A DNA stretch of 64,000 nucleotides. Source: Exiguobacterium antarcticum DSM 14480 (GTDB taxonomy: Bacteria > Bacillota > Bacilli > Exiguobacteriales > Exiguobacteriaceae). The translations under genes and the position numbers were made by a program. The notes beneath the pieces are model-generated. The model had not been told where the DNA came from, searched no databases, and saw nothing but the letters and a program-made list of their open reading frames with translations. The stretch is from contig NZ_JMKS01000003.1 in NCBI RefSeq assembly GCF_000685865.1, positions 868,001 to 932,000 of the forward strand, given 5' to 3'. Shown one piece after another: positions 43,073 to 52,484 of this stretch; positions within the stretch are counted from its first letter, which is position 1; every line of letters begins with the position of its first letter.

Positions 43073-44017
43073 TCATTGAAGCTCGGTCTGTAACGTCGTT
43101 TGGACCTGTTTCAGGGAACCGTCCGTCGGATGCCAATAATAAATGTCATCCGCCTCAATTCCACCACTTCCTTCAAGGGACAGGGTCTCGACGTTTTTTA
43201 AACTGGTCCGGTAATCGGTTGCCAGTTTCCGAACGACCGGAAACGGGATGTCGGTCTTGACGTTTTTACCAAGAACACGCAAGACGTCATTGAAACGGAC
43301 CAGTGAAAAACCTGCCGTCAACTTGTCCGCGACGGCTTGGACGACTTGCCGCTGACGGATCTGTCGCCCAAAGTCGCCTCGCGGATCGTCATAACGCATC
43401 CGCGCATAGGCGAGTGCTTCTTTGCCGTTTAACGCTAACTCTCCTTTGGGGAACTGCATCTCGTAATAAGAGAAATTGATATCATTTTCGACCGTCACCC
43501 CGTCGACTGCGTCCACTAAGTCTGTGAAGCCATCGAGATTGATCTCTGCAAAGTAGTCGATTCGCAGATCCAGTAAATGTTCGACGGTCTCGCGTGCCAT
43601 CTCTGGTCCACCAAACGCATAGGCGTGATTGATCTTATCCGTTGAACCATTGCCGATGATCTCCGTTTTCAAGTCACGGGGAATACTGAGCATCTTGCTC
43701 GTACCGTTTGCAGGATTGACGGTCACGACGATGATCGTATCACTTCTGCCCGCTTCATTGCCGCGTTGGTCGACACCCAGCAATAAAAACGATAATGCTT
43801 TCGATTCGGTTGGTTTGTCTGACTGCTTATCCTTATCCGGTTGGTCCGTATCCGGTTGGCTCGATGCTGCCGTTTCGACACTCGCTTGAACCGGGACATC
43901 GACTTTCCCTTCCTCAACCGTCTGACTGTCCTGATGATAGACGTACCCACCTGATCCGAAAAAAACGAGCAACCCGATACCAAACAGCGTTAAGATCAGC
44001 CACTTCCATTTTCTCAT
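43073..44017 (-). CDS. LytR-CpsA-Psr (LCP) family polymer-wall ligase
   Basis: 314 residues: cytoplasmic start, one membrane helix (about 5-25, WLILTLFGIGLLVFFGSGG), a polar linker, and the LCP domain (about 75-290). Motifs: LLLGVDQRGNEAGRSDTIIV, MLSIPRDLKTEI, DKINHAYAFGGPEMA and MRYDDPRGDFGRQIRQRQV, with the arginines and aspartates that hold the polyprenyl pyrophosphate. LCP enzymes attach wall teichoic acid or capsule to peptidoglycan. As last gene of the polysaccharide operon it is the likely anchoring enzyme. Confidence 0.92.
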   Translation of the reverse strand: MRKWKWLILTLFGIGLLVFFGSGGYVYHQDSQTVEEGKVDVPVQASVETAASSQPDTDQPDKDKQSDKPTESKALSFLLLGVDQRGNEAGRSDTIIVVTVNPANGTSKMLSIPRDLKTEIIGNGSTDKINHAYAFGGPEMARETVEHLLDLRIDYFAEINLDGFTDLVDAVDGVTVENDINFSYYEMQFPKGELALNGKEALAYARMRYDDPRGDFGRQIRQRQVVQAVADKLTAGFSLVRFNDVLRVLGKNVKTDIPFPVVRKLATDYRTSLKNVETLSLEGSGGIEADDIYYWHPTDGSLKQVQTTLQTELQ

Positions 44018-44051
44018 GTTGATTTCCCCTTCTCTTTCGGATCAAGTCGAT

Positions 44052-44795
44052 TTACGATGGCCGCTGGTCTGAGACGATCATCACGGCGTTACTCCAACTG
44101 CCGAATAACGCTGTGATGACACCGATACTCGGCGTATCCCGTCCCGCACTGAATTGTTGATAATGGGCAATCGTCAAACCGTCCAGTTCATCTGCTGCTT
44201 CTGTCAGGATACGCAGGACTTCCTCTTCCGTCCAGCGTTTACGCGGTTGTTCGATACCGATGATTTCTAACGCATTACTCCAGGATCCGTACCGTCTCGC
44301 GATGGTCGCGACGGTCGGGCGGTTTTTTCCAGCTGCCCATTTCGTATAGGTCTGACTTGTCAAAACAGGTAAGAGTTCTTGTGCTTCGAGTAACGATTCG
44401 ATGATCCGGCGCTCCATCTCTTGCACCCGTTCCTTTAGGATTTCTGCTTCCGATAATGCCTGCTGCCACGAGTTGAATTGATGGACGATATCGGTCAAGC
44501 TCGGCGCCTGATGTTGCTGAGCCCATTCACGGTACGTCGCACTCGTGAAGGGTTCCAGTTCCTCCTTCGCAGCGCGTAAGGCCTCGATGATATCCGATTT
44601 GGTAAAGGCTACACGAACGTGACCGATTCCGGCTCGTTCGAGAGCAATTTGCCAAGATCCGAATAAAATCAGGATTTCTGCGACGCTTGGATACTGTGTA
44701 TTCAGTTGCCAGCGAAAGTAGGTATTTGCCGTCAGTTCATTTTTCCCGTTCGCAGCGAGACGGAGTGCTTCAATCGCTTCCTCCAAATCGCTCAT
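44052..44795 (-). CDS. Four-repeat GSW protein A (homing-endonuclease-associated-repeat-like, no nuclease)
   Basis: 247 residues made almost entirely of four repeats of about 62 residues. Each ends in a G/N-S-W-x-x-A-(L/V) motif: Trp48, 110, 172, 234. The internal plan is helix - T-Y-x-x-W/F - PS-(hydrophobic)-x-x-I-x-x-x-F - GSW. This pattern resembles the homing-endonuclease-associated repeat (HNH_repeat), a putative DNA-binding unit, but no HNH or other nuclease motif is present. It aligns end to end with the protein at 59249-60007 (PTVATIARRYGSW versus PTVATIARKYGSW). ATG 44795 follows GGGAGGGAG. It lies in the polysaccharide operon between the aminotransferase and LCP genes; a regulatory role is inferred. 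Confidence 0.75.
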   Translation of the reverse strand: MSDLEEAIEALRLAANGKNELTANTYFRWQLNTQYPSVAEILILFGSWQIALERAGIGHVRVAFTKSDIIEALRAAKEELEPFTSATYREWAQQHQAPSLTDIVHQFNSWQQALSEAEILKERVQEMERRIIESLLEAQELLPVLTSQTYTKWAAGKNRPTVATIARRYGSWSNALEIIGIEQPRKRWTEEEVLRILTEAADELDGLTIAHYQQFSAGRDTPSIGVITALFGSWSNAVMIVSDQRPS

Positions 44796-44818
44796 CACGA
44801 TGTCTCCCTCCCATACAT

Positions 44819-45973
44819 TCATAGCTGAACATTTCGCCGAACGTCTTCAATGAGTCCTTGACGAACCGAACGGATGACCAGTGCCTGCTCGGTAAACGTC
44901 ATTTGCGAAGCAGACGGCAGACAGATCCCTTCTTCAAACAAACGACGGCTGACGTCCATGTCATTCGCCGTGATGTACGGCACATCCCGGTAGACCGGCT
45001 GCAGGTGCATCGGTTTCCATACGGGACGCGACTCAATATTTTTTTGTTGCAACTGTTGAATCAATTGATCCCGCTGCTCCATTCCACCGGGTACCGTCAA
45101 TGCCGTCAGCCACCGATTCGCCCGACTACCGGTGATTTCCTGTTGGTAGTGACGTGCCTCGACGCCGTCAAACGCTCGGACATAGCGGTTGAAAATCGTC
45201 CGGCGTGCTTTGACCCGGTCCTCGATCACCTCGAGTTGTCCCCGTCCGATGCCAGCCGATACGTTACTCATCCGGTAATTAAAGCCGACTTCCGTATGCT
45301 CGTAATGTAAGACCGGTTGTCGGGCCTGCGTCGCGAGATAAAACGCCCGTTCGATCAAACCTGTATCAGACGAGACCAACATCCCGCCGCTTGACGTCGT
45401 AATGATCTTGTTGCCGTTAAACGAGTAGATACCAAACGTACCGAATGTCCCTGTCATCCGACCATTGATGGTCGACCCTAACGATTCCGCTGCGTCTTCG
45501 ATCAACGGTACATCGTATTCCTCACAGATCGCTGCAAGCTCCTCGATTTTTGCAACGACCCCGTACAGGTGAACGACGATGACGGCTTTAGGGAGCTGGC
45601 CACGTGTCGCCGCTTGAATCATCGCCCGGCGCAAGGCGGCAGGTGACATGTTCCACGTGTCCGGTTCTGAATCAATCAAGACCGGGCGTGCACCGACGTA
45701 CCTGATCGGGTTCGTCGAGGCGATGAAGGTCAAGGACTGACAGAAGACATCATCTCCGACCGTCACGCCAAGCGTCGCTAACGCTAAATGGATGGCAGCC
45801 GTCCCGCTGCTCGTCGCAAGTGCAGCCTCTGCCCCACTATAGGCGCGGATTCCCGCTTCGAAGGCTTCGACGTTCGGACCAAGCGGCGCCACCCAGTTCG
45901 TTTCGAGTGCTTCCGTGACATATTGTATTTCCTGACCACTGAGATGCGGGATTGATAATGGGATGCGTTTCAT
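44819..45973 (-). CDS. DegT/DnrJ/EryC1-family sugar aminotransferase
   Basis: 384 residues. PLP enzyme with substrate-family signature PLSIPHLSGQEIQYVTEAL at the start, ALATSSGTAAIHLAL near 55, LIEDAAESLGS near 160 and the PLP lysine Lys189 in SFNGNKIITTSSGG. It aminates keto-sugar nucleotides, most likely the 4-keto product of the CapD-type dehydratase encoded in the same operon, as PglE/EpsN do. It overlaps the FemAB-like gene by 4 bases. Confidence 0.92.
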   Translation of the reverse strand: MKRIPLSIPHLSGQEIQYVTEALETNWVAPLGPNVEAFEAGIRAYSGAEAALATSSGTAAIHLALATLGVTVGDDVFCQSLTFIASTNPIRYVGARPVLIDSEPDTWNMSPAALRRAMIQAATRGQLPKAVIVVHLYGVVAKIEELAAICEEYDVPLIEDAAESLGSTINGRMTGTFGTFGIYSFNGNKIITTSSGGMLVSSDTGLIERAFYLATQARQPVLHYEHTEVGFNYRMSNVSAGIGRGQLEVIEDRVKARRTIFNRYVRAFDGVEARHYQQEITGSRANRWLTALTVPGGMEQRDQLIQQLQQKNIESRPVWKPMHLQPVYRDVPYITANDMDVSRRLFEEGICLPSASQMTFTEQALVIRSVRQGLIEDVRRNVQL

Positions 45974-47037
45974 GATGACTCCCCCCTTATTCGTGACAGC
46001 TGACGCACTGGGGTCCGGTATAACGGAAACCAGTCCTGCGATGATGATCCGTGATGCTTCAAGTGCCGGTTCGATAATTGTTCGTATACCACTGGATTTA
46101 AGATCGATGTTCCAAGGCTGAACACGGTCTGCAGATCACTGAAGGAACGTTTGTAAGCGAGTAAGCTGTCGGTATTTTCCCGTGTCGTCCCGCCACCAAG
46201 ATGAAGGGCGGTTTTTCCGAGGTGTTTTGCCCGGCGGATCATCTCGGCGAACAACAGATGATTCGGTCGGGCGGCGAGCTCCGCTGGATCAGACGCCCCG
46301 AGGTGATAATGGGCGAATTGTTGTCCGTAGAGGACGATGCAGCCAGCGATGATCGTTTCGTGTCGTTCGGCGACGAGCAATTCTGCCGGTAAGCGTCCGT
46401 CTTGCAGTTGCTGAAAGTAATCATCGTTGAAGTAATAGCGGGCATCGGCCTGACGTTTATCCATCGTCAACCGGTACAGATGGATAAAGCTTGCATATTC
46501 TTCCGGGCGGGCAACCCGGACCGTCACTTCTTCACGCCGGGCTTTTTTGATGTTCCGCCGGGTCATCGAGGAAAAACGCTTTTCAATTACGTCTATCGGA
46601 TCCGTCAATTGGATCGTCACCGTCTGTTGGATTACTTGGGTACGGTCACACCAGGCTTGACCCAGTTCGTCATTCTTGAGAACCGGGTGAAACCGGACTG
46701 TTTCCGTGATGATTTGTTCGGCGTGACAGTACTCGAGAAAGTGACGTCGGACCTCCTGAACTTGATCAGTCGACCACACTCCGATGAAGACCGGTCCACC
46801 GTAACCGTAGGGAGTCGTGATGTCTTGAAGATTCGTTCCATCGATTGTTCGTTTCAGGTATGGGTAAATCAGGATGCCGAATTCTGTCGGATAGATATAC
46901 ATCTCTGGTACGGCCGCTTTTTCTTCTGCCAGTTCAAAATAGGCGTATTCGTAATAACAATCTAAAGCGTAACGCGCGACGAGGGCATTCCATTCCCGCG
47001 GATCATGGATCAATCGTTCAGCGCTTAACGACATCAT
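45970..47037 (-). CDS. FemAB-like / GNAT-fold acyltransferase
   Basis: 355 residues. Two GNAT-like halves typical of FemABX and related transferases: the N-terminal part has EYAYFELAEEKAAVPEMYIYP and the second MTRRNIKKARREEVTV, LYRLTMDKRQADARYYF and GCIVLYGQQFAHYHLGAS, then LHLGGGTTRENTDSLLAYKRSF. FemABX proteins transfer amino acids from tRNA; close relatives in polysaccharide loci are thought to acylate sugars. Here it sits between the sugar transferase and aminotransferase, so N-acylation of the new amino sugar is the favoured inference. ATG 47037 (a second ATG follows) overlaps the upstream gene by 20 bases. Confidence 0.8.
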   Translation of the reverse strand: MMSLSAERLIHDPREWNALVARYALDCYYEYAYFELAEEKAAVPEMYIYPTEFGILIYPYLKRTIDGTNLQDITTPYGYGGPVFIGVWSTDQVQEVRRHFLEYCHAEQIITETVRFHPVLKNDELGQAWCDRTQVIQQTVTIQLTDPIDVIEKRFSSMTRRNIKKARREEVTVRVARPEEYASFIHLYRLTMDKRQADARYYFNDDYFQQLQDGRLPAELLVAERHETIIAGCIVLYGQQFAHYHLGASDPAELAARPNHLLFAEMIRRAKHLGKTALHLGGGTTRENTDSLLAYKRSFSDLQTVFSLGTSILNPVVYEQLSNRHLKHHGSSSQDWFPLYRTPVRQLSRIRGESS

Positions 47038-47638
47038 GATCGACACCCCCATCGAGACCTTTGAATTCACCCATCCCCGTCTGATGATCGGTCGAGTTCC
47101 CCTCTGATAAGACCACGATCTTAACGGTCTTCAAGAGGATATACAGATCGAGTCGGAACGTCTGGTTTGCTGCGTACCACTGATCCTGCTCGAGCCGTTC
47201 TTGCCAGGTCGTCGCGTTTCGTCCGTGAATCTGCGCCCAACCGGTCAAGCCGGGCAGAACATCATGTCGCGTCATCTGCTCTTTCGTATAGTGGTTCAAG
47301 TAACTGACGAGCAATGGGCGTGGTCCGACGAAACTCATCTGTCCCCGGAGAATGTTAAAAAACTGCGGGATTTCATCCAGGCTCAACCGCCGAATCCATT
47401 CAACGGATTTCGGAATCCGCTCGGCGTCCGGCAAAAGTCTGCCATCCGCATCGGTCTCGTTCGACATCGTCCGGAATTTATAGATCTTAAACAGTTCACC
47501 TTTATACCCGGGACGCACCTGGTTGAAGAAAATCGGGCGTCCGAGCTTCGTGTAGATGAAGAGGGCGACGAACAGGTAGACCGGCAGCAGGACGATGATG
47601 GCGAGTAGACTGACTGTGAAATCGAATGTCCGTTTCAT
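47018..47638 (-). CDS. PglC/EpsL-type undecaprenyl-phosphate sugar phosphotransferase
   Basis: 206 residues, the minimal monotopic form. Re-entrant membrane helix MKRTFDFTVSLLAIIVLLPVYLFVALFIY (region of residues 1-29), then GRPIFFNQVRPGYKGELFKIYKFRTM, the Asp-Glu catalytic pair in RRLSLDEIPQFFNIL, MSFVGPRPLL and GLTGWAQIHGRN. It moves a sugar-1-phosphate from UDP-sugar to undecaprenyl phosphate, starting repeat-unit assembly. The frame opens 19 codons earlier, but AAAGGAGG fits ATG 47638. Confidence 0.94.
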   Translation of the reverse strand: MKRTFDFTVSLLAIIVLLPVYLFVALFIYTKLGRPIFFNQVRPGYKGELFKIYKFRTMSNETDADGRLLPDAERIPKSVEWIRRLSLDEIPQFFNILRGQMSFVGPRPLLVSYLNHYTKEQMTRHDVLPGLTGWAQIHGRNATTWQERLEQDQWYAANQTFRLDLYILLKTVKIVVLSEGNSTDHQTGMGEFKGLDGGVDHDVVKR

Positions 47639-47654
47639 GGTGGCGTCCTCCTTT

Positions 47655-48764
47655 TTATAAGGTCGAAAAGAGATCGAGTTGCCGCTTGATGACATCTGCT
47701 TCGTTAAAGTGTTTCATCGCCCGTTCAAAACCGGCCCGTCCCATTTCCGATGCCGCGTCTGGATTCTGAACGAGATCGAGCATCCGTCGGGCCAACTGCT
47801 GTTCATCCCGAACCTCGATCAAATAACCGGTCGTCCCTTCGATGACTTCTTCTCGGCAACCACGGATATTCGTCGCGATGACCGGTTTTGCCGTCGCCAT
47901 CGCCTCGATGATCGAGCGTGGAACGCCTTCACGATGTGAGGGAAGAACAAAGGCATCGACTTGATGCAGAAGCGCCGGTACATCTTCGACGAAACCGAGA
48001 TAATCGATGTTCGGAATCTCGCGGATCCGTTTCATGAACGTATGTTTCGTCGTCTGATCCCGTTCACTTGCCATCATTTCACCCGCAATCATCAGCCGGA
48101 CGTCCGGTTGTGACGCGACGACCTCTTCAAAGGCATTCAGCAGTTCAAGAATGCCCTTTTCTTCGACGATCCGTCCGATGAATAAAAATGTGAACCCACC
48201 ATCCGTCTGACGTGGACGGGGATAAAAGCGGGTCAAATCAATCCCGTTTCCGAGGTGCATCAGACGCGTCGTGTTTTTGAACCGTTTCCGGTTCGCCAGT
48301 TCATAATCTTCGGCACTTTGGAGCAACAGATAATCCGTTGCGAACCGGGCGAGCCATTTCTCGACGGAGTACGTCAGCTGATAGGTGACCCGCCCCATCT
48401 GTTCGTGGAAATAAAAACCGTGCGCCGTATAGACGATGTGTTTCGTCCCGGCCCGTTTGGCAGCGACCCGTCCGAGCGCCGCCGCGACCGGTGTATGGAC
48501 ATGCACGGCGTCGTACTGTTCATCTTTTAAGATCTGGACGATCGAACGAATCGTCTTCCAGTTACTTGTCCAGTCGATTTTCCGTTCGATCGGGATATCA
48601 TGCATCGTAAAACCTTGGGCGGCCAGTTTTGCCGCCGCTCCCGTATCGGCGCAGGCAATCCCGACATCGTGTCCGGCATTTTTGAGAGCGAGCAACAAGG
48701 GCTGGAGCATCGTTTCCGCCGTCGTATCAAGGGCGCAGACTTGGAGGATTTTCAGAGTCGCCAT
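47655..48764 (-). CDS. GT4-family glycosyltransferase (EpsD-like)
   Basis: 369 residues, two Rossmann domains (GT-B). N-terminal ILQVCALDTTAETMLQPLLLALKNAGHDV and AVHVHTPVAAALGRV. The C-terminal donor site has FTFLFIGRIVEEKGILELLNAF and the E-x7-E motif in PSHREGVPRSIIEAMATAKPVI. It adds a sugar to the lipid-linked acceptor on the cytoplasmic face. It is the only classical glycosyltransferase in the operon, suggesting a short repeat unit or other transferases elsewhere. It overlaps the dehydrogenase gene by 13 bases. Confidence 0.92.
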   Translation of the reverse strand: MATLKILQVCALDTTAETMLQPLLLALKNAGHDVGIACADTGAAAKLAAQGFTMHDIPIERKIDWTSNWKTIRSIVQILKDEQYDAVHVHTPVAAALGRVAAKRAGTKHIVYTAHGFYFHEQMGRVTYQLTYSVEKWLARFATDYLLLQSAEDYELANRKRFKNTTRLMHLGNGIDLTRFYPRPRQTDGGFTFLFIGRIVEEKGILELLNAFEEVVASQPDVRLMIAGEMMASERDQTTKHTFMKRIREIPNIDYLGFVEDVPALLHQVDAFVLPSHREGVPRSIIEAMATAKPVIATNIRGCREEVIEGTTGYLIEVRDEQQLARRMLDLVQNPDAASEMGRAGFERAMKHFNEADVIKRQLDLFSTL

Positions 48765-50095
48765 AAATGCACCCCTTCCGGCTTGTCTGCTGGTGTCAAC
48801 ATGCCTTTGATATCGATGACGATGCCGCGACCGACTTTGAGCAGGTGTTGCGCAAGCAGCCAGTTGCCTTCGACGTACTCTTCATGCGAGACCGCGAAGA
48901 TGACGACATCGGCCGGTTTTAAGTCGGGCAGGTCTACGAGATGGATGCCGTATTCTCGTTGTGCCTCTTCTTTTGCGACGAGCCGGTCCGCCACTTGGAC
49001 TTCAATCCCGAACTCTTCGATTTCCTTGACGAGGTTCGCGACTTTTGAATTCCGGATATCACTGACGTTTTCCTTAAACGATAGACCAAGGACGGTCACG
49101 CGAGCCCCGAGGACGGGCATGTTTTGTTTGATCAGATTCTTGACGAGCGACGTTGCGATGAACCGCCCCATCGTGTCATTGATCCGGCGTCCCGCCAAGA
49201 TGACTTCCGGGTGGTAGCCGAGTGATTCCGCCTTCATCGTCAAGTAGAACGGATCGACGCCGATACAATGACCACCGACGAGCCCCGGGCGAAACGGAAG
49301 GAAGTTCCACTTCGTCCCGGCGGCTTCGAGGACTTCGAGTGTATCAATGTTCATCCGATCAAAGATGATCGCCAGTTCGTTCATCAAGGCGATGTTCAAA
49401 TCACGTTGCGTATTTTCGATGATCTTTGCTGCTTCCGCGACCTTGATCGATGAGGCCCGATGAACACCGGCTTCAACGACCGCTTCGTACACTTCCGCGA
49501 CGATGTCGAGCGTTTCTTCGTTTTGAGCGGAGACGATTTTCTTGATTGTCTTGAACGTATGCTCGTGATCACCGGGATTGATCCGTTCCGGCGAGTAGCC
49601 GACAAAGAAGTCGACACCGGCCTGAAGTCCTGATGCTTCCTCGAGGACCGGGATACAATCTTCCTCGGTCGCACCGGGATAGACCGTTGATTCATAGACG
49701 ACGATGTCGCCTTTGTTCAGTTGTCGTCCGACGAGGTGCGAGGCACGAAGGAGCGGTGTCAAGTCCGGCTGGTTCTGGGCGTTGATCGGTGTCGGGACGG
49801 CGATGATGATGAAGTCGCTTGCCTGCAAGGCTCCTGCGTCCGTCACGTACTCGACTTCTGCATTCTTCAGGACGAATGGACTGAGTTCGAGTGTCGCGTC
49901 AATGCCTTCTTTTAGTTCCGCGACCCGCTGCTCCTTGATATCAAAGCCGATGACTTCCGTTTTTTCACCAAAGGCGACGGCGACGGGAAGACCGACGTAG
50001 CCGAGGCCGACGACGGCAATCGAACGGTTGGCGATAGGGAGTGATCGTGTTTCGGCTGCTGTCGTATCTATGATGTGTTTGACTGCCTTATTCAT
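48752..50095 (-). CDS. UDP-sugar 6-dehydrogenase (TviB/WbpO/CapL-like)
   Basis: 447 residues of the UDP-glucose/GDP-mannose dehydrogenase superfamily. NAD-binding VVGLGYVGLPVAVAFG, VPTPINAQNQPDLTPL, YESTVYPGATEEDCIP, and the catalytic cysteine in GLVGGHCIGVDPFYL. The C-terminal NAD domain has VLGLSFKENVSDIRNSKV. Sequence details favour the subgroup oxidising UDP-GlcNAc or UDP-GalNAc to uronates rather than UDP-glucose, but this needs an alignment. It partners with the epimerase two genes upstream in the operon. Confidence 0.9.
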   Translation of the reverse strand: MNKAVKHIIDTTAAETRSLPIANRSIAVVGLGYVGLPVAVAFGEKTEVIGFDIKEQRVAELKEGIDATLELSPFVLKNAEVEYVTDAGALQASDFIIIAVPTPINAQNQPDLTPLLRASHLVGRQLNKGDIVVYESTVYPGATEEDCIPVLEEASGLQAGVDFFVGYSPERINPGDHEHTFKTIKKIVSAQNEETLDIVAEVYEAVVEAGVHRASSIKVAEAAKIIENTQRDLNIALMNELAIIFDRMNIDTLEVLEAAGTKWNFLPFRPGLVGGHCIGVDPFYLTMKAESLGYHPEVILAGRRINDTMGRFIATSLVKNLIKQNMPVLGARVTVLGLSFKENVSDIRNSKVANLVKEIEEFGIEVQVADRLVAKEEAQREYGIHLVDLPDLKPADVVIFAVSHEEYVEGNWLLAQHLLKVGRGIVIDIKGMLTPADKPEGVHLWRL

Positions 50096-50107
50096 GATGG
50101 ATTCCTC

Positions 50108-51457
50108 CTATTTCATCGACTGCCTGACGATCAGTGTTTTACCATTCGGTTCCTGCTTCATCTGCCGGACGGGCTCGAGCGTCACCTGCATCGAGGAACC
50201 GAGGAGCTTGTGCATCTCGCGTAATAAGATCTTTTCGTGTTTCGGTACAAACAATTGTTCATCCGGAATGTAGCGGAGCGTCACTTGATTCAGCGCGTAC
50301 TGCTCGACTTGTAAGCGTAAGACCGAGTTCGGTAATTCGCGGGCAATCGTCGTGATGTCTCCTTCGAATACTTTGCCCCGCTTTTCGCTGACGATATAGC
50401 TCGTGCCGCGACCGTCAATCGACTCGATGATCGGACCATTCAAGCCGCAGGTACACTGGTCGTGACTCAGCGTCATCCGGTCGCCGATCCGGTAACGGAT
50501 CAGCGGCGTCCCGCGGGTCGTAAAACAGGTGACGACGACTTCCCCGCCCTCTCCGTATGGTTCAATGATGCCGGTCTCGTGATGGAGGTGCAGCTTCCGC
50601 TCACGACACTCCGAGATGATCGGTGCCCCTTCCGACGAACCGTACTGATCGAAGACGGGTGCTTGGAAGGCTTCTTCGAGCAGGCGCCGCATCTCGGGTG
50701 TCACCGTTTCCGCTGTTGGAAAGATCGCGGTCAACTTAAAATCAAGTTGAATCTTGTGTTTGAGCATGTACAGCGCAATTTCAAGCATCGCCGTTGGTGT
50801 CCCGTCAAGTGCCGCCGGTCGGAACCGGTTCAACTCTTCGATATACGCCGGTAAATTTTCTTCCTTCATGTGGAAAATCGATAACAACAGTTGATTCAAC
50901 GGACGGTTCATCCGCCAGAAGATCGGTTTTTTCTGATCAACCGCCGTCAAGGTCCGACCCGTGAAACTCGCCCGCCGCATGCCGGAATAAAATCCATGTA
51001 ACTCTTTGAAGTAATCGAGATGCGCCATCCGTTCTTGGACATCCTCTCGCATGAAGGCGACTTGAAGTGATTTTCCGCTCGTACCGCCAGTCCGCCCGCG
51101 GACCGGGGCGTCGATGTTTGACAGGAATGCTGCGTTTTGTTGCCTGAGCGTCTCCTTCTCAAGCACCGGTATCGTCTGTAACTGATCCAGTGAGGTGAAG
51201 GGGAGTCGAATATCATGTTCTTGAAACAGTTTTTGGTAGTACGGTGTATGTGTCTGAACGAATAACAGAAAGGCATTCAATCGCTCGAGCTGTTCAATCC
51301 GGTAGTCGATCGTTCGATCTTTTTCTCTTAATTCTTTGATTTTTTCCTCATAACCCATACCATATCGTTCCTGCATCAACTTTTTCCCGTAAAGAGAAGT
51401 TAAGATATTCTGAATGAATATCGGGGATTTATAATACAACTCTTCTTTAAGCGCCAT
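50108..51457 (-). CDS. CapK/PaaK-like adenylate-forming enzyme
   Basis: 449 residues. Adenylate-forming motifs: RGRTGGTSGKSLQVAF (phosphate loop), PTAETVTPEMRRLLEEAF, FDQYGSSEGAPI (the aromatic-G-S-S-E motif) and PLIRYRIGDRM. Relatives (phenylacetate-CoA ligase, CapK, AAMP-dependent ligases of capsule clusters) activate a carboxylic acid as an acyl-adenylate or CoA ester. In this operon it may supply an activated acid for decorating the polymer. Substrate unknown. It overlaps the epimerase gene by 11 bases. Confidence 0.87.
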   Translation of the reverse strand: MALKEELYYKSPIFIQNILTSLYGKKLMQERYGMGYEEKIKELREKDRTIDYRIEQLERLNAFLLFVQTHTPYYQKLFQEHDIRLPFTSLDQLQTIPVLEKETLRQQNAAFLSNIDAPVRGRTGGTSGKSLQVAFMREDVQERMAHLDYFKELHGFYSGMRRASFTGRTLTAVDQKKPIFWRMNRPLNQLLLSIFHMKEENLPAYIEELNRFRPAALDGTPTAMLEIALYMLKHKIQLDFKLTAIFPTAETVTPEMRRLLEEAFQAPVFDQYGSSEGAPIISECRERKLHLHHETGIIEPYGEGGEVVVTCFTTRGTPLIRYRIGDRMTLSHDQCTCGLNGPIIESIDGRGTSYIVSEKRGKVFEGDITTIARELPNSVLRLQVEQYALNQVTLRYIPDEQLFVPKHEKILLREMHKLLGSSMQVTLEPVRQMKQEPNGKTLIVRQSMK

Positions 51458-52484
51458 CTTGAACTCCCTCCTTCAGCCGATAATACTGTTCATACCAGTC
51501 GATGAATGCATGGACGCCTGCTTCGATCGTCGTCTGTGGACGATAACCGATTGTTTCAAACAAGGACTCCACATCCGCAAAACTTTCCGGCACATCACCC
51601 GCTTGGAGTGGTAATTCATGTTTGATGGCTTTTTTACCGAGCCGCTGTTCAATCAAGGCGACGAATTCGTTCAGTCGGATCGGGCTATGACTGCCGATGT
51701 TGAAGACACGATACGGGACGAAACTTCGGTCGGGAAGTGGATTCGCTTTATCAAATTGGGGATCCGCAACCGGCTCCGTCTGCATCAGCCGATAGATGCT
51801 TTCGATGATGTCGTCGACATACGTGAAGTCGCGTCCCATCTCACCGTAGTTGTACAGGTCGATCGGTTGACCGTTCGCGATCGCTTCCGTGAACTTGAAC
51901 AGGGCCATGTCCGGACGTCCCCACGGTCCATAGACGCTGAAGAAGCGAAGACCGGTCGTTTTGATCCCGTAAAGACTGCTGTACGTATGCGCCATCAGTT
52001 CGTTCGCTTTTTTCGAAGCGGCGTAGAGACTGAGTGGATGGTCGACCGCATCCGTCGTCGCAAACGGCATCTTCGTATTCGAACCGTAAACGGAACTCGA
52101 TGAGGCGTAGATCAGTTGCTCGACCGGATGATGACGACAGGCTTCAAGAATCGACAGGAAACCGACGATGTTCGAGGTGATGTAGACGTCCGGCCGATCG
52201 ATGCTGTACCGGACACCGGCTTGGGCCGCCAGATGGAGGACCAAATCAATCTGTTCTGTCGCAAAGATCTGATCGACCGCTTCGGTATCTTCTAGAGAAA
52301 CGCGGTAAAACGTGTAACGGCTTGGATCGAGTTCGATCAACCGAGCCTCTTTGAGCGTCGGATCATAATAATCGTTGACTTCATCCAGCCCGACGACCCG
52401 GTACCCTTCTGCTAAAAAACGACGTGCCGCATGAAATCCAATGAATCCTGCAATCCCGGTAATTAAAATCGTTTTATTCTGCAC
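51447..52484 (-). CDS. NAD-dependent UDP-uronate 4-epimerase (CapI / UDP-glucuronate epimerase type)
   Basis: 345 residues from GTG 52484 (AGGAGG 10 bases upstream); the extension before it lacks a site. Short-chain dehydrogenase fold: ILITGIAGFIGFHAARRF, LVLHLAAQAGVRYSIDRP, catalytic Ser and Y-x-x-x-K in YASSSSVYGSN and YAASKKANELM, and TGLRFFSVYGPWGRPDMALF typical of the CapI/UDP-GlcA 4-epimerase group. It would interconvert gluco- and galacto-uronic UDP-sugars made by the neighbouring dehydrogenase. It overlaps the polymerase gene by 11 bases. Confidence 0.9.
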   Translation of the reverse strand: MQNKTILITGIAGFIGFHAARRFLAEGYRVVGLDEVNDYYDPTLKEARLIELDPSRYTFYRVSLEDTEAVDQIFATEQIDLVLHLAAQAGVRYSIDRPDVYITSNIVGFLSILEACRHHPVEQLIYASSSSVYGSNTKMPFATTDAVDHPLSLYAASKKANELMAHTYSSLYGIKTTGLRFFSVYGPWGRPDMALFKFTEAIANGQPIDLYNYGEMGRDFTYVDDIIESIYRLMQTEPVADPQFDKANPLPDRSFVPYRVFNIGSHSPIRLNEFVALIEQRLGKKAIKHELPLQAGDVPESFADVESLFETIGYRPQTTIEAGVHAFIDWYEQYYRLKEGVQDGA